Positions 47,401-57,922 of a stretch of DNA of 64,000 nt are shown one piece after another. The DNA lies in contig NBAY01000020.1 of NCBI GenBank assembly GCA_002794775.1, positions 186,001 to 250,000 on the forward strand, in the 5' to 3' direction. Source of the DNA: Porodaedalea pini. Lineage: Eukaryota; Basidiomycota; Agaricomycetes; Hymenochaetales; Hymenochaetaceae. Below the pieces are notes generated by a model. That model was not told the origin of the DNA, searched no databases, and saw nothing but the letters and a program-made list of their open reading frames with translations. Made by a program: the position numbers and the translations under genes. The first letter of the stretch is position 1, and the number at the start of each line of letters is the position of its first letter.

Positions 47401-47925
47401 ACAAGGTCTTCCTCAACGGACGAAACATCAGTATAGACTCGCCAACGAAGAAGCTTGCTGACAAGTGGTACGGTCCCTTCGATGTTGTCGACAAGGTGGG
47501 AGTGAGTGCATACAAGCTCAAGCTCCCAAAGCGATGGAAAAAGGTCCACCCCGTCTTCAACGAAGCTCTACTAAAGCCTGCTGTCGAACTGTCCTTCGAA
47601 GGCCAGAAACAGCAGCCACCGCCACCACCGAAGATTGTCGACAATGAGGAAGAATACGAGGTCGAGGAGGTCATCGACTCACATCTGCATCGAGGAAAAC
47701 TGCAGTACCTCGTCAAGTGGGTTGGATACAACGAACCGACTTGGCAGCCTGAGACGGACTTTGGTGAGAATGCAAGGGAGGCGATCACTGAGTTCTATCA
47801 GAAACACCCCGGTGCTCCTTGAAAACTCGACATTCCTCGCCAACGACTCCGTCCACTCTTTGTCGACACCAAGCCAGACGACCGCGGTCTTGGTTGGTCG
47901 GGACGCCCAACCTTGAGGGGGGGGT
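44463..47925 (+). pseudogene. Gypsy-2 pol, with stops
   Basis: Protease (HALVDSGCTGSCID), reverse transcriptase (FIVYLDDILILS-like, IIVYLDDILIL), RNase H (KADSSNFTLGGVLLQ), integrase zinc finger (HPGSSKTVEL..CDHCQRA), DDE core (DLIGELPDSKGH, DCGTQFD, STAYHPQTDGQTE) and a C-terminal chromodomain (EEYEVEEVIDSHLHRGKLQ YLVKWVGYNEPTW). TGA at 45612-45614 and 47820-47822 replace Arg codons of Gypsy-3. Many conserved Arg are now Cys, His or Trp (for example AFCTNMG for AFRTNMG and HDCGTQF for HDRGTQF), so activity is unlikely. Confidence 0.9.
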
Positions 47926-47927
47926 AA

Positions 47928-48354
47928 TGTCAGGACTCGAACTTTTCCTTTCTTTTATTTTTTCCTGTTACCATTTCTTTTCTTTGGACCACTCCCTTCC
48001 ATTATATTTAATCATCTTTTCAATCATTTCCCACACTCCCTACACATGACCTTCATTCGTTCCATTCCGTTCTTTTATGTAACTTTAGATAATATAGTCT
48101 CACGGTCGCTGCTATGTAAGGTCTCAGGAATTGCATGAACTCCTTGTTCTGCTTTTCCTCTTACCTCCACGACGACCTAGGTGAGACTTGCCCCCCCCTT
48201 GTATTAGTTTAGACGTGTATTAATCCTCTTACCTCCGCAATGACCTAGCCTGAGTATAGCGTGTCCCAAGTTCCCTCTCGAGTATAGCACATCCCAGACG
48301 ACAGTCAGCCGAGGCCTGCCCAGTCCGAGTCGTCCCCCGGACTCCCACCTAACA
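47928..48354 (+). repeat. Gypsy-2 3' LTR
   Basis: TGTCAGGACTCG...CACCTAACA, preceded by the purine run GAGGGGGGGGTAA that would prime plus-strand synthesis. Confidence 0.9.
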
Positions 48355-48781
48355 GGACGGAATCTATGTAGTAGATGCATGTACAGACACAGACACAGAC
48401 ACAGCTAAAGACAACTTTTACTAATGGGATTTGTTTACTCCCAGGCCGCGCCTCGCATGAGCCTTTTGCTCACGTCAATTCGAAATAGTACACAGAAGTC
48501 TACTTATTCATCTGGGTATGCTAATACGTGTAACAAGGTAAGAGGGGTGGGGTATTCTAGTGATTTCGGATGGGAATGGGAATGGGAATGGGAATAGGAA
48601 TGAGATTCCGAACGTCACATTAGTGTGAAGACGTACATGTATACAGAAGGAAAGGAAAGGAAAGGAGAGGAAAGGAAACCATGGAATCTAAGTAAGAAAA
48701 AGTCGAAGACGGAAGTCCAAAGTCCCGAGTCCTGGATTCGAAGACAGAAGATGAAAGACGAAAGACAGAAGACAGAAGACA
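48355..48781. repeat. Microsatellite cluster after Gypsy-2
   Basis: Three simple repeats: ACAGAC units at about 48382-48404, GGGAAT units at about 48571-48600 and AAAGG units at about 48651-48679. They lie in the 3' flank of the F-box gene. No gene is seen. Confidence 0.75.
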
Positions 48782-51053
48782 TCACGCAAAATCCAGAACC
48801 GTAACCTCGCTCGCGCGCCTCCCGGCCACATGTCCCCGCACCCGCCCCTGTCCTCGTCCTCCCTCAGACTGAGGCACACGCGCAGCGACGACGCGCCCCA
48901 TCCCGTCGTCGAAGCGCACCACGAGCTTCGTCTCATCGCTCTCACTCTCCACACCGGCACCTAAATCCAGGTCCAAGTCCAAGTCCAAGTCCGATTCTGA
49001 GTCTTCTACACTCTCAGTCTCGTCACTGGGAAGGACCGCCGCGCGCCTCCATGGCCAAAAGTCCACCGTCGGCACCGCAGTCGCTCCTGCTCCTCCGGAG
49101 CCAGAACCGAAGCCGAAGCTGAAGCCCGAGCCATACCCGAAGCTAGGCAACACGACCTCCGCACGCACACAGCGGTACAGCGCGCCGCCTCTATCTGCAC
49201 GGACGCCGCGCCCACTCGCCCCGAGTGCCACCGCAGCGACACGCCCCTCTTCTGCACCTTCACCTTCACTCTCGCTGCCCGTCGAAGAAGGCATGAAGTG
49301 CGGCGTCGGTGCAGGGATACGCGAGAGGCGGAACACGTACTTGTCGTTATCGCTCTGCGGATTCATCGCCGAGGAAGAGGAATAGAAAGAAGAATAGGAA
49401 GGAGAGGGTGAGGCGGTGAGCACGGATTGCACGTTACGGGATGGATGACTGCGCGAGCGTGCAAGGATCGTGAGCGGGTGTGGTGGCTCCTCGCCCTCAC
49501 TTCTAATTTTGCTATCGGTGCCGGTCCTGGTGCCGGTGCCGTCCACGCTACATACAGAAAAAGCAACGGGTGCTTCAACGGGTTCACTCAGTGCGAAGAC
49601 AATCGTGGGCATCATGACAGTGCGTGCTGGCCTCGCGTTCGCGTCCACGCCCGACACGTCAAGACCCGATCGGGACGAACCGGGTGATGAACATGAGGAT
49701 GAAGCAGGGGACGGAGACGAAGGCGTGGACAATGGAGCTGACGATAACGGCGATAACGACGGAAGCGAAAGCGGAAGCGGATAGAGGCCTGCGCAATTCT
49801 GCCAGACGACAAGGACCTGGGCTGCCAAGGCGTGCACGTGCATGCCGATGTACGGTCCGACCTATTTTTAAGCACAGATTATCGAAGATTAGATAGTAGT
49901 GACGAAATGGAATACTATTACTAGAGCTTACCTGCGGGTCTGGATACTCGAACAATACGGTCTTCGAAGGCGTGTTCCAGTCAAGCACTTCGATTCCTGC
50001 ATATCGCGGCTCAGTGCCCTCATCTTCGGCACCGGGTGCAGGCGGAATGTATGACGCGAAGAACAGCAGCGAGCCGTGTGCCAAAAGCAGCTTGCCCAAC
50101 TTGCCGTTCGCAAATCGATGCGGGCCCCATTCGGCCGGCACGGACGACGGCTCCAGATAAACAGGCGTAGGGAGCGTGTCAGGAAGACTAAGCACGAGCT
50201 CGCGCTGGAAGAACGGCACGGGCGAGGCAATTGGGCTGCCACCGTGCAGGTCGAACGGACCTGCGCGAAGGGGATCTGAGCGCACAGATAGGATCTCGCA
50301 TGCCCGCTTTTGTTGCGCAGCGTCGGCGATGGTCCAGGAGGGGACGACGTCCGCGCAGAGCGCGAAGGACACGCTGCTCGAGTCCCGCCAATAGACGGGC
50401 GCGCGCGCGTCCATGCACGTCGTCGCCTCCGCCAGGGCGCGCGAAAGGACCCACTCGCCAACACAGCGCGCCGCACCGCGCGCCTTGCCATCATTCGGTG
50501 CATGCGGGACGCCGAGGTCCCAGCAGCGCAGCCGGTCAGCGTGCGCGGAGACGACGAACCGGCCGCCCGGGAGGAGGAAAACGTCGCGCACGGGCGTCGG
50601 GGTGCGGAACGTGCGCAGCCGCGTTTCGCCAGTGCTTGCACTACTAGAAGAGTCGGCGGAAGCAGAGACGGGCGTGCTCCAGAATTTTTCGAGGCGCAGC
50701 GCATGTACGGTGCGCGCCTCGAGGTCGGAGGACTCGATCAGCTCGCGCGCCGAGTCGTATGTGTCATTTGAGAATTCGGCGTGGTACAGGTCGGACGCTG
50801 GGTCGAGTGCGAAGAGCTGCATGAGGCGCGGTGTCGGTGCAAAGGAGAAGCCGGGAACGGGGCGCCCGCGTTTAAGCACGTCGCGCGAGAACAGAGCATG
50901 CCAGACGGCGCGCACGCGCGAAAGCGCCTCCATGCGCTTGGACGTCTGGCGGACGTGCAGGACATCCCACACGGAGAGTATGGAGAGAATATGGATGAGG
51001 ACGTCGTCGACGAGCGAGTCGAGATTGAGGGTGAGTGCGCTGGCGAGTGCCAT
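48782..51053 (-). CDS. F-box protein with beta-propeller-like middle and low-complexity C-terminus
   Basis: Two exons, 51053-49932 and 49861-48782, joined across a 70-bp intron, give 733 residues. The F-box is at about 11-55 (LVDDVLIHILSILSVWDVL HVRQTSKRMEALSRVRAVWH). The middle has strands of a WD-like or quinoprotein-type fold (TPVRDVFLLPGGRFVVSAH, DRLRCWDLG), as in other basidiomycete F-box proteins, though no clean WD repeat is counted. The C-terminal 350 residues are Ser/Pro/Gly-rich and include a run of Asp-Leu pairs (DLDLDLDLDLG near residue 670). The probable role is as an SCF ubiquitin-ligase receptor with unknown substrate. GC-rich coding gives long antisense frames that are not genes. 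Confidence 0.85.
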
Positions 51054-51107
51054 GGTCGCGGGTTTCAGAACGGAAGTGTTGAACGAAAAGGACGGAAAGC
51101 GCGCCGT

Positions 51108-51115
51108 CTTTTATA
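51108..51115 (-). promoter_or_regulatory. TATA box of the F-box gene
   Basis: Minus strand TATAAAAG, 55 bp before the ATG at 51053. Confidence 0.6.
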
Positions 51116-52497
51116 GTTGAGCAGCAGCGGCAAAGATAGATACAGGCGGACGTCCGAGATGGCGGTGATCGACCTCATCGTTTGCGTGCATGAGACCGAC
51201 CCGGTCCTCGCCGCTGGCAGCGCCAGCACCTCCACCGCAGATTTGCTATCTCACACGCTGCACCGCATATTATGGGGTCCTCATCGCCATCCGCGAAAAA
51301 ATACAAGGGACCTGCTGCTGAACATGAACATGCATAGGACGGTGTGCAGCCACCGTCGGCGATGAAGCGCAGCTATGGCCTTGCCAACGCTGACGGGAAA
51401 GGAAAAACATAGGCTCACGTGATCGGGACGCGTCGGCGCGTCCGTTATGCTCGGCCACCACACAAGTATTTTTGCAGCCGTGCGCACATAGCGCCCTTAT
51501 CGAAGTACGCCAACGCAGAATATTAATGTACCCCTGCGCGAAGCATCGAACCCTCTTCACTTTTTTGCATCCGTGCCGCTCCGATTCTAAAGTTATTTTC
51601 AGAGCCTTTTACTCGGCACTCGGAGTGCAAAGCAATTAGCAGCATAAGCGGACTCCGGTTACTGTCAGAGGATACGTGAGGATACTGTTGGACTACAGAC
51701 CGCCGGATGCCTGCACCGAAAGTCCCGATATCGAAATCACGAGCGCAGCGCCTGCCTTCCGGGGCACGAGGCACACAAAGCTGTGATTGGACTATATGAT
51801 AAGCCTTTCTTATTTGATTAATCGTTGACCCTTACTCCTTCTGAATGTTATACCGATGATACCAGTAACTTATTGATCCATTTCCGCCTTATTTTACTTT
51901 CATATCATTCTTATCATTCTGTAGCGGCCCTTTGTGAGTCCGAATTCGTAGTATAAATATTTTTTTGTATTCTATGAATCACCTCACACGTTCGCGACCC
52001 GCGCAAACGCTGAGGTGAGCTATACCGACATTATTCCCTTATTGTACTTTTATTTACGCGTAATTATTAGCTTACCTTTGTTATTAAGGTTGTGTGTTGC
52101 GCGTCTCACCTGACAATAGATACGTATAAATACGTATACGGTATATGCGAGCGCGAGCAGTTCTCTCGACTTCAAGTGCAGCGGCGCTATCTCCGTGATA
52201 ACAGGGTATCCATACCGAGGTAAATGAAGGATGTTGAATTCGGATCGGCGTCGCCGCTATTGTCCATCAACATGTGCACACCCTAAAACATTTTTCAAAA
52301 AGGACTACAATTAATACATGCACATCAGCAAAGAAGAGTCAAAATCGTCTGCTTCTCTCTTTTACCAGTTATAGTTTCAGCCAACAATCAAACAAGAAAA
52401 CGTACATACAAGTCAGCCGAGATCGAGTCCCTGTATTTTCACTCAAAACAAACTCGCGAGAATCCTCCGAGCCGATATTCTAGTCCCGATTTTCAGA
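51116..52497. other. Intergenic; no supported gene
   Basis: The left 700 bp are GC-rich and are the probable upstream region of the F-box gene; the right 700 bp are AT-rich and lie after the aldo-keto reductase stop. Short frames show no domain. Confidence 0.5.
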
Positions 52498-54100
52498 TTA
52501 GAACACGTCCACCCCGAGATACGCGCACACTCCAAGGACCGCCGCGCCTACAAGCGCCACGCTCACTGCGCGTCGCACAAATACACGCGCAGAAAGGCGC
52601 CGCGCGCCGATCGCGCCCGCAGCATCGATGTTCGCGATATCTGCCGTCGTGAGGTTCAGATCGGCTGCGCTCAGGTAACCTTTCAGACGGTCCTCCTTCG
52701 AGCTCGTTCTGTTACCGGACGAAAGGGGCGTAAAGAACAGAAAATGGAATCAGGAAGACAAGAAAGGGAACACTCACGTAACGACGACGACGCCCTTCGA
52801 GCGCGCCCACGCCATGAGCACCTGGTCGGGCGTCGCACCCAGCCGCGCACCGATCTGCGAAAGCGGCTTGTCAACCGCCCCGCCTGGCTGGCGCGTTATC
52901 GGGCTGTACAAATCAAGGTTAAGATGAATATAAGGTATGTACATACGCCAGGCACTCGAAGAGAGGAACGCGTTCATAGGAAGGGATACAAGGAATGATA
53001 CGTACGTGAGGAGACTGTACGCCTCGATGACGATGCCTGCAGCCTTGGACGCCGCGACAACGGGTGCTTGCTGTACGTGCACGTACGGGTGAAACAGGAT
53101 CTGCAGGTAAAGAGTCATGAGCACATTTCAACTTTTACAGGAAAATAAAGGAACTAAAGGTGAAATGCAAGCGCATACAGAAACGATAGCTTATGGATGC
53201 AGCGGAAGTACGAGTAAAGAAAGGGAAACAAAATATACCTGATTGACGACGGGCTTAACCTTGGCACTTGCAAGGAGCTCAGCCGTCTGCGTCGCGTCGA
53301 AATTGCTTATCCCGATGCTCCTGTCGGATGCATTAGCAGACAATAACAGAGAAGACCGTACTAGTGTGTCCAAGAGATATGGATACGTATAGCATAGAAT
53401 AAGGAAGAAAATAGTTGGAAAACGCACTTGGCGAGTCCGTCGGCTTTGACCTTCTCCATCTGAGCCCAGACGGTCGGGATGTCCGGCTGCGCGAGGCGCG
53501 GCGAGTGGATGAGGTAGAGGTCGACGTAGTCGACGCCGAGCTGCTCAAATGCAATCAGCACCCGACACCATATAACACCGTCCAATGCCGCAGAGTGACA
53601 CAACAGCAAGCGAGACGAGAAAGAAGGATAACGTGAGTGAGTACTACGGTTGAAAAAGAAAAGAAAAGTGAGACACTAACGTTCTTGAGACTATTCCCAA
53701 TCGACGTCGGGATGTCGAGCCCGTCCAGACCGCTCCACTTCGTGGTGATGAACACGTCGGAGCGCGCTAGCCCACTCTCCTTGAACGCCTGGCCCGCCTC
53801 GGCTTCGTTGCGGTAGGACTGAGCGGTATCTTGCCCATTCAACGGCGTCAGCAAAATAGTGATAATAGTGAAGGACGAGTGGTGAAAGTTGTACATACCA
53901 ATATGCGAGAACCCGACGTTGAAGGCCTGGTCAACCTGGTCGACGACGCCCTGTCCATTCCCAAGCGTCCACGTCCCGAACGCAATGCTCGGCATCGAGC
54001 GCCCTGCGCTTCCTCATGAACGACGACGCTCCTCACAAACCCGCGAAACTAAGACAAGAGTCCACGCACCATCATTCAGCGTGACCGCGTCCCAAGGCAT
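52498..54100 (-). CDS. Aldo-keto reductase with C-terminal hydrophobic tail
   Basis: Eight exons (54100-54070, 54012-53899, 53829-53681, 53540-53428, 53320-53239, 53100-53006, 52903-52778, 52708-52498) total 921 nt, 306 residues, all phases closing. Catalytic tetrad of the AKR fold is visible: D49 and Y54 in HIDTAQSY, K79 in TTKW, H110 in LIHSP. ISNF and the C-terminal TTSSKEDRLKGY (NADPH-binding end) complete the family pattern, so it should reduce aldehydes or ketones with NADPH. After the barrel the protein continues with RRLSARVFVRRAVSVAL then VGAAVLGVCAYLGVDVF, a single predicted membrane span (about 283-303) near the extreme C-terminus, as in tail-anchored proteins. Substrate is unknown. 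Introns of 100-140 bp are longer than elsewhere in the window. Confidence 0.9.
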
Positions 54101-55556
54101 TTTGGAATTGAGTGCTGTCGGGGTGGGTGTTGAGTAGCAACGAGAGATAGAGAGCAACAGCACGCGGCACGTACCACCGACGTCGAAGTCCCACAGGATG
54201 ACGCTATTTCGGGTGCATGGGAGGCTGAATGGCTATTCTAAGCACGGCCGGGCCGGTGGGAGCCCTTTTTCTTGTACCTATGCATGAGCTCAAGATTATT
54301 CCTTTATTTTTCTTCGATTTTTCGACTGAAGCGAAGCAAAAGTTGGCCCAAGGTTCAGAGAGATGGGAGGTTGCAAGCTGAACTAGCGGGAGTCCGGCAC
54401 CGGTGTATAGCCGGACTGTCGGCTATTGATTCAATCAATCAAATTGACACCATCATGAATGCTCTTCGTTCTCTATAGACTCTATCCGTCCCCAAGGAAC
54501 AAAAGAACGCATCTATATCTAAGTACCACATCCAACGTACATTCTGCTTACCATCCCAAGGCTCTAGAACTACGACCAACTCCAAGTTACCTGTGCTAAA
54601 CAATCGATCGAATCAGCCTCCGTTCTTGATGAAGAGGACATTTCACCAACAATAAATGCCTGCAGAGTACGATTGGCTATTGATCCTATGATAGGGACTG
54701 TGGACCATTATGCCATATAGATATAACAAGACTGTATCTATTTATGAAGGCAAGAAGCTTATGCTCCAAAAACGAGGCTGAGAGCTTTCGATTCACACCT
54801 GAAGATGCAAATCTAACTCTAAGAAGCCTTTTTCTTGCACCAGAACTTCAATGGAAAATATGTTTTACAGTGAATGCGAAGCACAAGTGACTCCTGGCCC
54901 CGAAAAAATGTCGAAATGTCTTCAGCAGCTTCAGAGGAAAACTAACATGCTGAAACACTCAGAAAGAGTCGAAATGCCCGGATTGGTGTAGACCGCCTTG
55001 AATAAGTAGAATACATGCATATGTTTACTTTTTTTTTTTTTGCGTCATATCATATGGTTCATATTCGACTAAAATAATTTATCTGAAGCTTTGAGGACAG
55101 ATACTAAATTTATTGGAATCTACACCACGATTACTACTTCTGCAATGGTAATGTTTAGTTAAAAAGCCCAGAGTTCACCATTTGTCTCCCTGTCTTGTCA
55201 AGAGCCGGGAAGGGCTTCTTAGAGTCAGCCGCGTCCGTGTCAGTTGCTGCAACTTGCATGTTCCATAGATCTTCAGGATTCAAGGACTGAGCTTCAATAT
55301 CTCCAGCACTAGCCATCAGGAAAACCCTCCTGGCCGGAACTGGTGGAATCATTGGAATGTGCCAGAAATTCTGAGTGATTCTGGCTCATTCCAATTCCAC
55401 ATCATTCCTAAAGGTCATTCCCTACGCCGTGCATTCTGCTGCATTCCAATTACATTCCAATTACATTCCACTTGTATTCCAACCCCATTTTGTTACTTAT
55501 CTTAGCATTCCCGACTGTTTATTGGTGTATTCCATAATATTCCTAAACATTAACTA
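54101..55556. other. Intergenic; AT-rich, no supported gene
   Basis: The first 150 bp are upstream of the aldo-keto reductase. From 54480 the sequence is AT-rich with a poly-T run near 55029 and repeated CATTCCAATT words at 55390-55480. A 65-codon frame at 55155-55352 (minus) has no recognisable motif. Confidence 0.45.
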
Positions 55557-55805
55557 CTAAACTAAAAGGATGCCACGGCCGGTCGTCGGAATGAAGCCTT
55601 TCACGGTGATCATGTACAGACCACCGGCAAACTTCTTCTCAGACTTGATGCCCAGGATGACGGGTACGGCAAGCAGCTCCTTTTGTACATGCGACGATGT
55701 AAGGCACGCCGCAGCATCGATCTTGAGTTCCACAAAATCTACCTTGTGAAGCTTGGTCTCGCCGGTTCTGAGAGCACGCAAGTATGAAGCAGTGTCAGCA
55801 CGACA
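55557..55805 (-). pseudogene. Prolyl-tRNA synthetase fragment B
   Basis: Reads SYLRALRTGETKLHKVDFVEL (end of the fungal ProRS N-terminal editing-like domain) fused directly to ELLAVPVILGIKSEKKFAGG and VKGFIPTTGRGI, which belong about 250-300 residues later in the family. So it is a deleted second copy, in tandem after fragment A. Confidence 0.75.
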
Positions 55806-56906
55806 TCATCCCATTGTCACGACGCGCAGGCAAGACATGTACCTTGCCTTCGCGTGCTCGAACATCTCCTGTTGGATAGTCTTGAGAAGTGCAGGTACGG
55901 CAGTCTCCTTCAAGCCCGTATCACGTCGCACAGAAAGTGTTTGCTTCTTCTGGATATCAACTGGACTGAGTTCAAGGCGAAGTGGAGCACCTGGACAAAA
56001 AGCCATTTGTAAGACCACAGGAAAACCGAGAAATAAGGAATAATTGAATTTTCGCGCCTTCTGTTTCCAGTCGTTGATCTTGTAGCCAGGAGTGTAGCCG
56101 TCCCGTACATCCACCTTTGCGCTTTCCTGAGCGTCTTCGCGAGCTCCTCACAGCGGTCGTATAACTCCTGCTTATTAGTGCGCATGGTAATACCGCAGGA
56201 GACAACGAGCGACGCGTAATGGGAGAACAAGACCCTGGTTGTCGCCACGAATCATGACCATGATTCCGACCATGCGTGTGCTAAGGCTCCACGTGTTCTG
56301 CCACAGAATAATTTGCCACCGTTCAGACCCGTACCCTGCGGATCATCCAGGTCTGAGACCACGACGTTGAACATCTCTGGCCGTGAGAAGTCTTGGCGAA
56401 GGCAATGCGACGTCGCAGCTTGGATGCCACGGCCGGTCATCGCGTAAAGACCACCGGCAAACTTCTCCTTGTCTGACTTGACGCCTGTGATGACGAGTAC
56501 GGTAAGCAGCACCTCGTACACGCGACGATGTAAATTGAGAATTTCCCGTACTTCAGTAGGGATACATGACCGTTTCTGTAGTCGGACGGATTGCTATGGG
56601 CTCCTCAAGCTCGGAGCTCCCTCTGAAGACGCATGTCATACCGACCTTAATCAGCGCCTATAATATTTGTCAGCACAAAGTGAGGATTACAGAACAATCA
56701 ACGCACGTTCGTATACCAACCCGGGAAGTCGACCCTTTCTTCATGCCAATAGCAATCTTCACCGTGCCGTCAATTCTCCCTTCCTCTTTCGTTGCCTTTT
56801 CCTGGGCGGCAATTGCAGACGTGCGCACAGCAGGCGCCACAGCCTTGGCCTTGAGTTCCACGAAATCTACCTCGTGAAACTTGGTCTCCCTGTTTCGAGA
56901 CACGCC

Positions 56907-57321
56907 TGTTAGAACCTGAACTTTCACCTTTTTTCCTTTATTTTCCCTTTTACCATTTCCTTTATTATATTCGTCCTTTTCATTATATTTACCCATCTTA
57001 CACAATCATTCTAACACTACCTTCATTCGTTCCATTCCCACTCGTTATGTAATGTTAGGTAATATAGTCTCACGGTCGTCGCTATATAAGGTCTCAGGAA
57101 TCGCATGAACTCCTTGTTCTGCTTTTCCTCTTACCTCCGCGACGACCTAGGTGAGACTCGTCCCCCTTGTATTAGTTTAGACTTGTATTAATCCTCTTAC
57201 CTCCGCGACGACCTAGCCTGAGTAAGCGTGTCCCGAGTCTACGCTCGAGTATAGCACGTCCCAGACGACAGTCAGCCGAGGCCTGCCCAGTTCGAGTCGT
57301 CTCCCGGACTCCCGCCTAACA
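56907..57321 (+). repeat. Gypsy-3 5' LTR
   Basis: TGTTAGAACCTG...CGCCTAACA. It has TATATAAG at 57083-57090 and the putative start of R at 57116. A 24-bp unit is repeated at 57127-57150 and 57193-57216; the first copy ends in CTAG followed by GTGAGAC, a good 5' splice site. Confidence 0.95.
57083..57126 (+). promoter_or_regulatory. Gypsy-3 core promoter and inferred transcript start
   Basis: TATATAAG at 57083-57090 is 33 bp before GTTCTGCTTTT (57116-57126). The latter is the stretch complementary to the PBS, so by analogy with Tf1 it is the 5' end of the transcript. Confidence 0.65.
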
Positions 57322-57322
57322 T

Positions 57323-57333
57323 AAAAGCAGAAC
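57323..57333 (+). other. Self-priming primer-binding site
   Basis: AAAAGCAGAAC, one base after the LTR, is the exact reverse complement of GTTCTGCTTTT at the inferred 5' end of the RNA. This is the arrangement of Tf1/sushi elements, which prime with their own RNA end and not with a tRNA. No TGG-starting tRNA-type PBS is present. Confidence 0.8.
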
Positions 57334-57922
57334 CTCACCCAGGCTCATCCCCAGCGTACGTCGTCGCTGTCGACTCGCCTTCACTCAGTCTAGAGGAGCG
57401 CTCCCCTCGACGGACTCGACGTGTAAACCCCCTAAACGACAACCCTTAACCCTGCCCGGACGTTTCCGAACGTTCGTGTATTACATAAACCTACACCCGA
57501 CCTTTTCCGACCCTGGCTCTCCGCCTCTCCATCTGGTGGAGGAACCATCTGACCTGGACGTGGGTAACACACCGTGTACAGTCGTCGACGTCGTTGTCGA
57601 TTGTGATCTCGGCCGCCTCCTTCCGTTTGGTCATCAACTTCGCTGACGAACCCGCTCAACGTTGGCGTAACCCCGGATCGAACACGCAACCGATCCCTGT
57701 CCCACCGCCAACGTCAAGATAGATCTCACCGACGAACAGCGACGGGCCCTTCCTGCCTCAGCCCGTTGGGATCCAGATCGACCAGGCTACGTCGCGACCA
57801 ATAACAGCGGCGTCACTCACGACATCTGGTGGAGTGAAATCCGGCACGGCTGGTATTCGTCAGACGAACGAGGAAGGAGAGCAAGGTGGCCCCCAGCCGC
57901 TCCGTCGTCACCTGCACCGTCA

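Larger units (their letters stand above)
40729..48354 (+). mobile_element. Gypsy-2: chromovirus, mutated, 7.6 kb
   Basis: Direct LTRs 40729-41157 and 47928-48354 (429 and 427 bp) enclose a gag and pol nearly collinear with Gypsy-3, interrupted by element C at 42697-44147. After the 5' LTR it keeps AAAAGCAGAAC, complementary to GTTCTGCTTTT in the LTR. LTRs differ at several sites. Flanking 5-mers GGTGG and GGACG do not match cleanly. About 73 bp present in Gypsy-3 (between 59147 and 59225) are deleted here, putting pol out of step with gag. Confidence 0.9.

Noticed and set aside
40724..48359. GGTGG/GGACG as the Gypsy-2 target duplication
   Set aside because: Only three of five bases match and no single CpG change explains the rest, so it was not called.
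49928..50704. Long antisense and alternate frames in the GC-rich F-box gene
   Set aside because: They are shadows of a well-supported exon; high GC removes stop codons in other frames.
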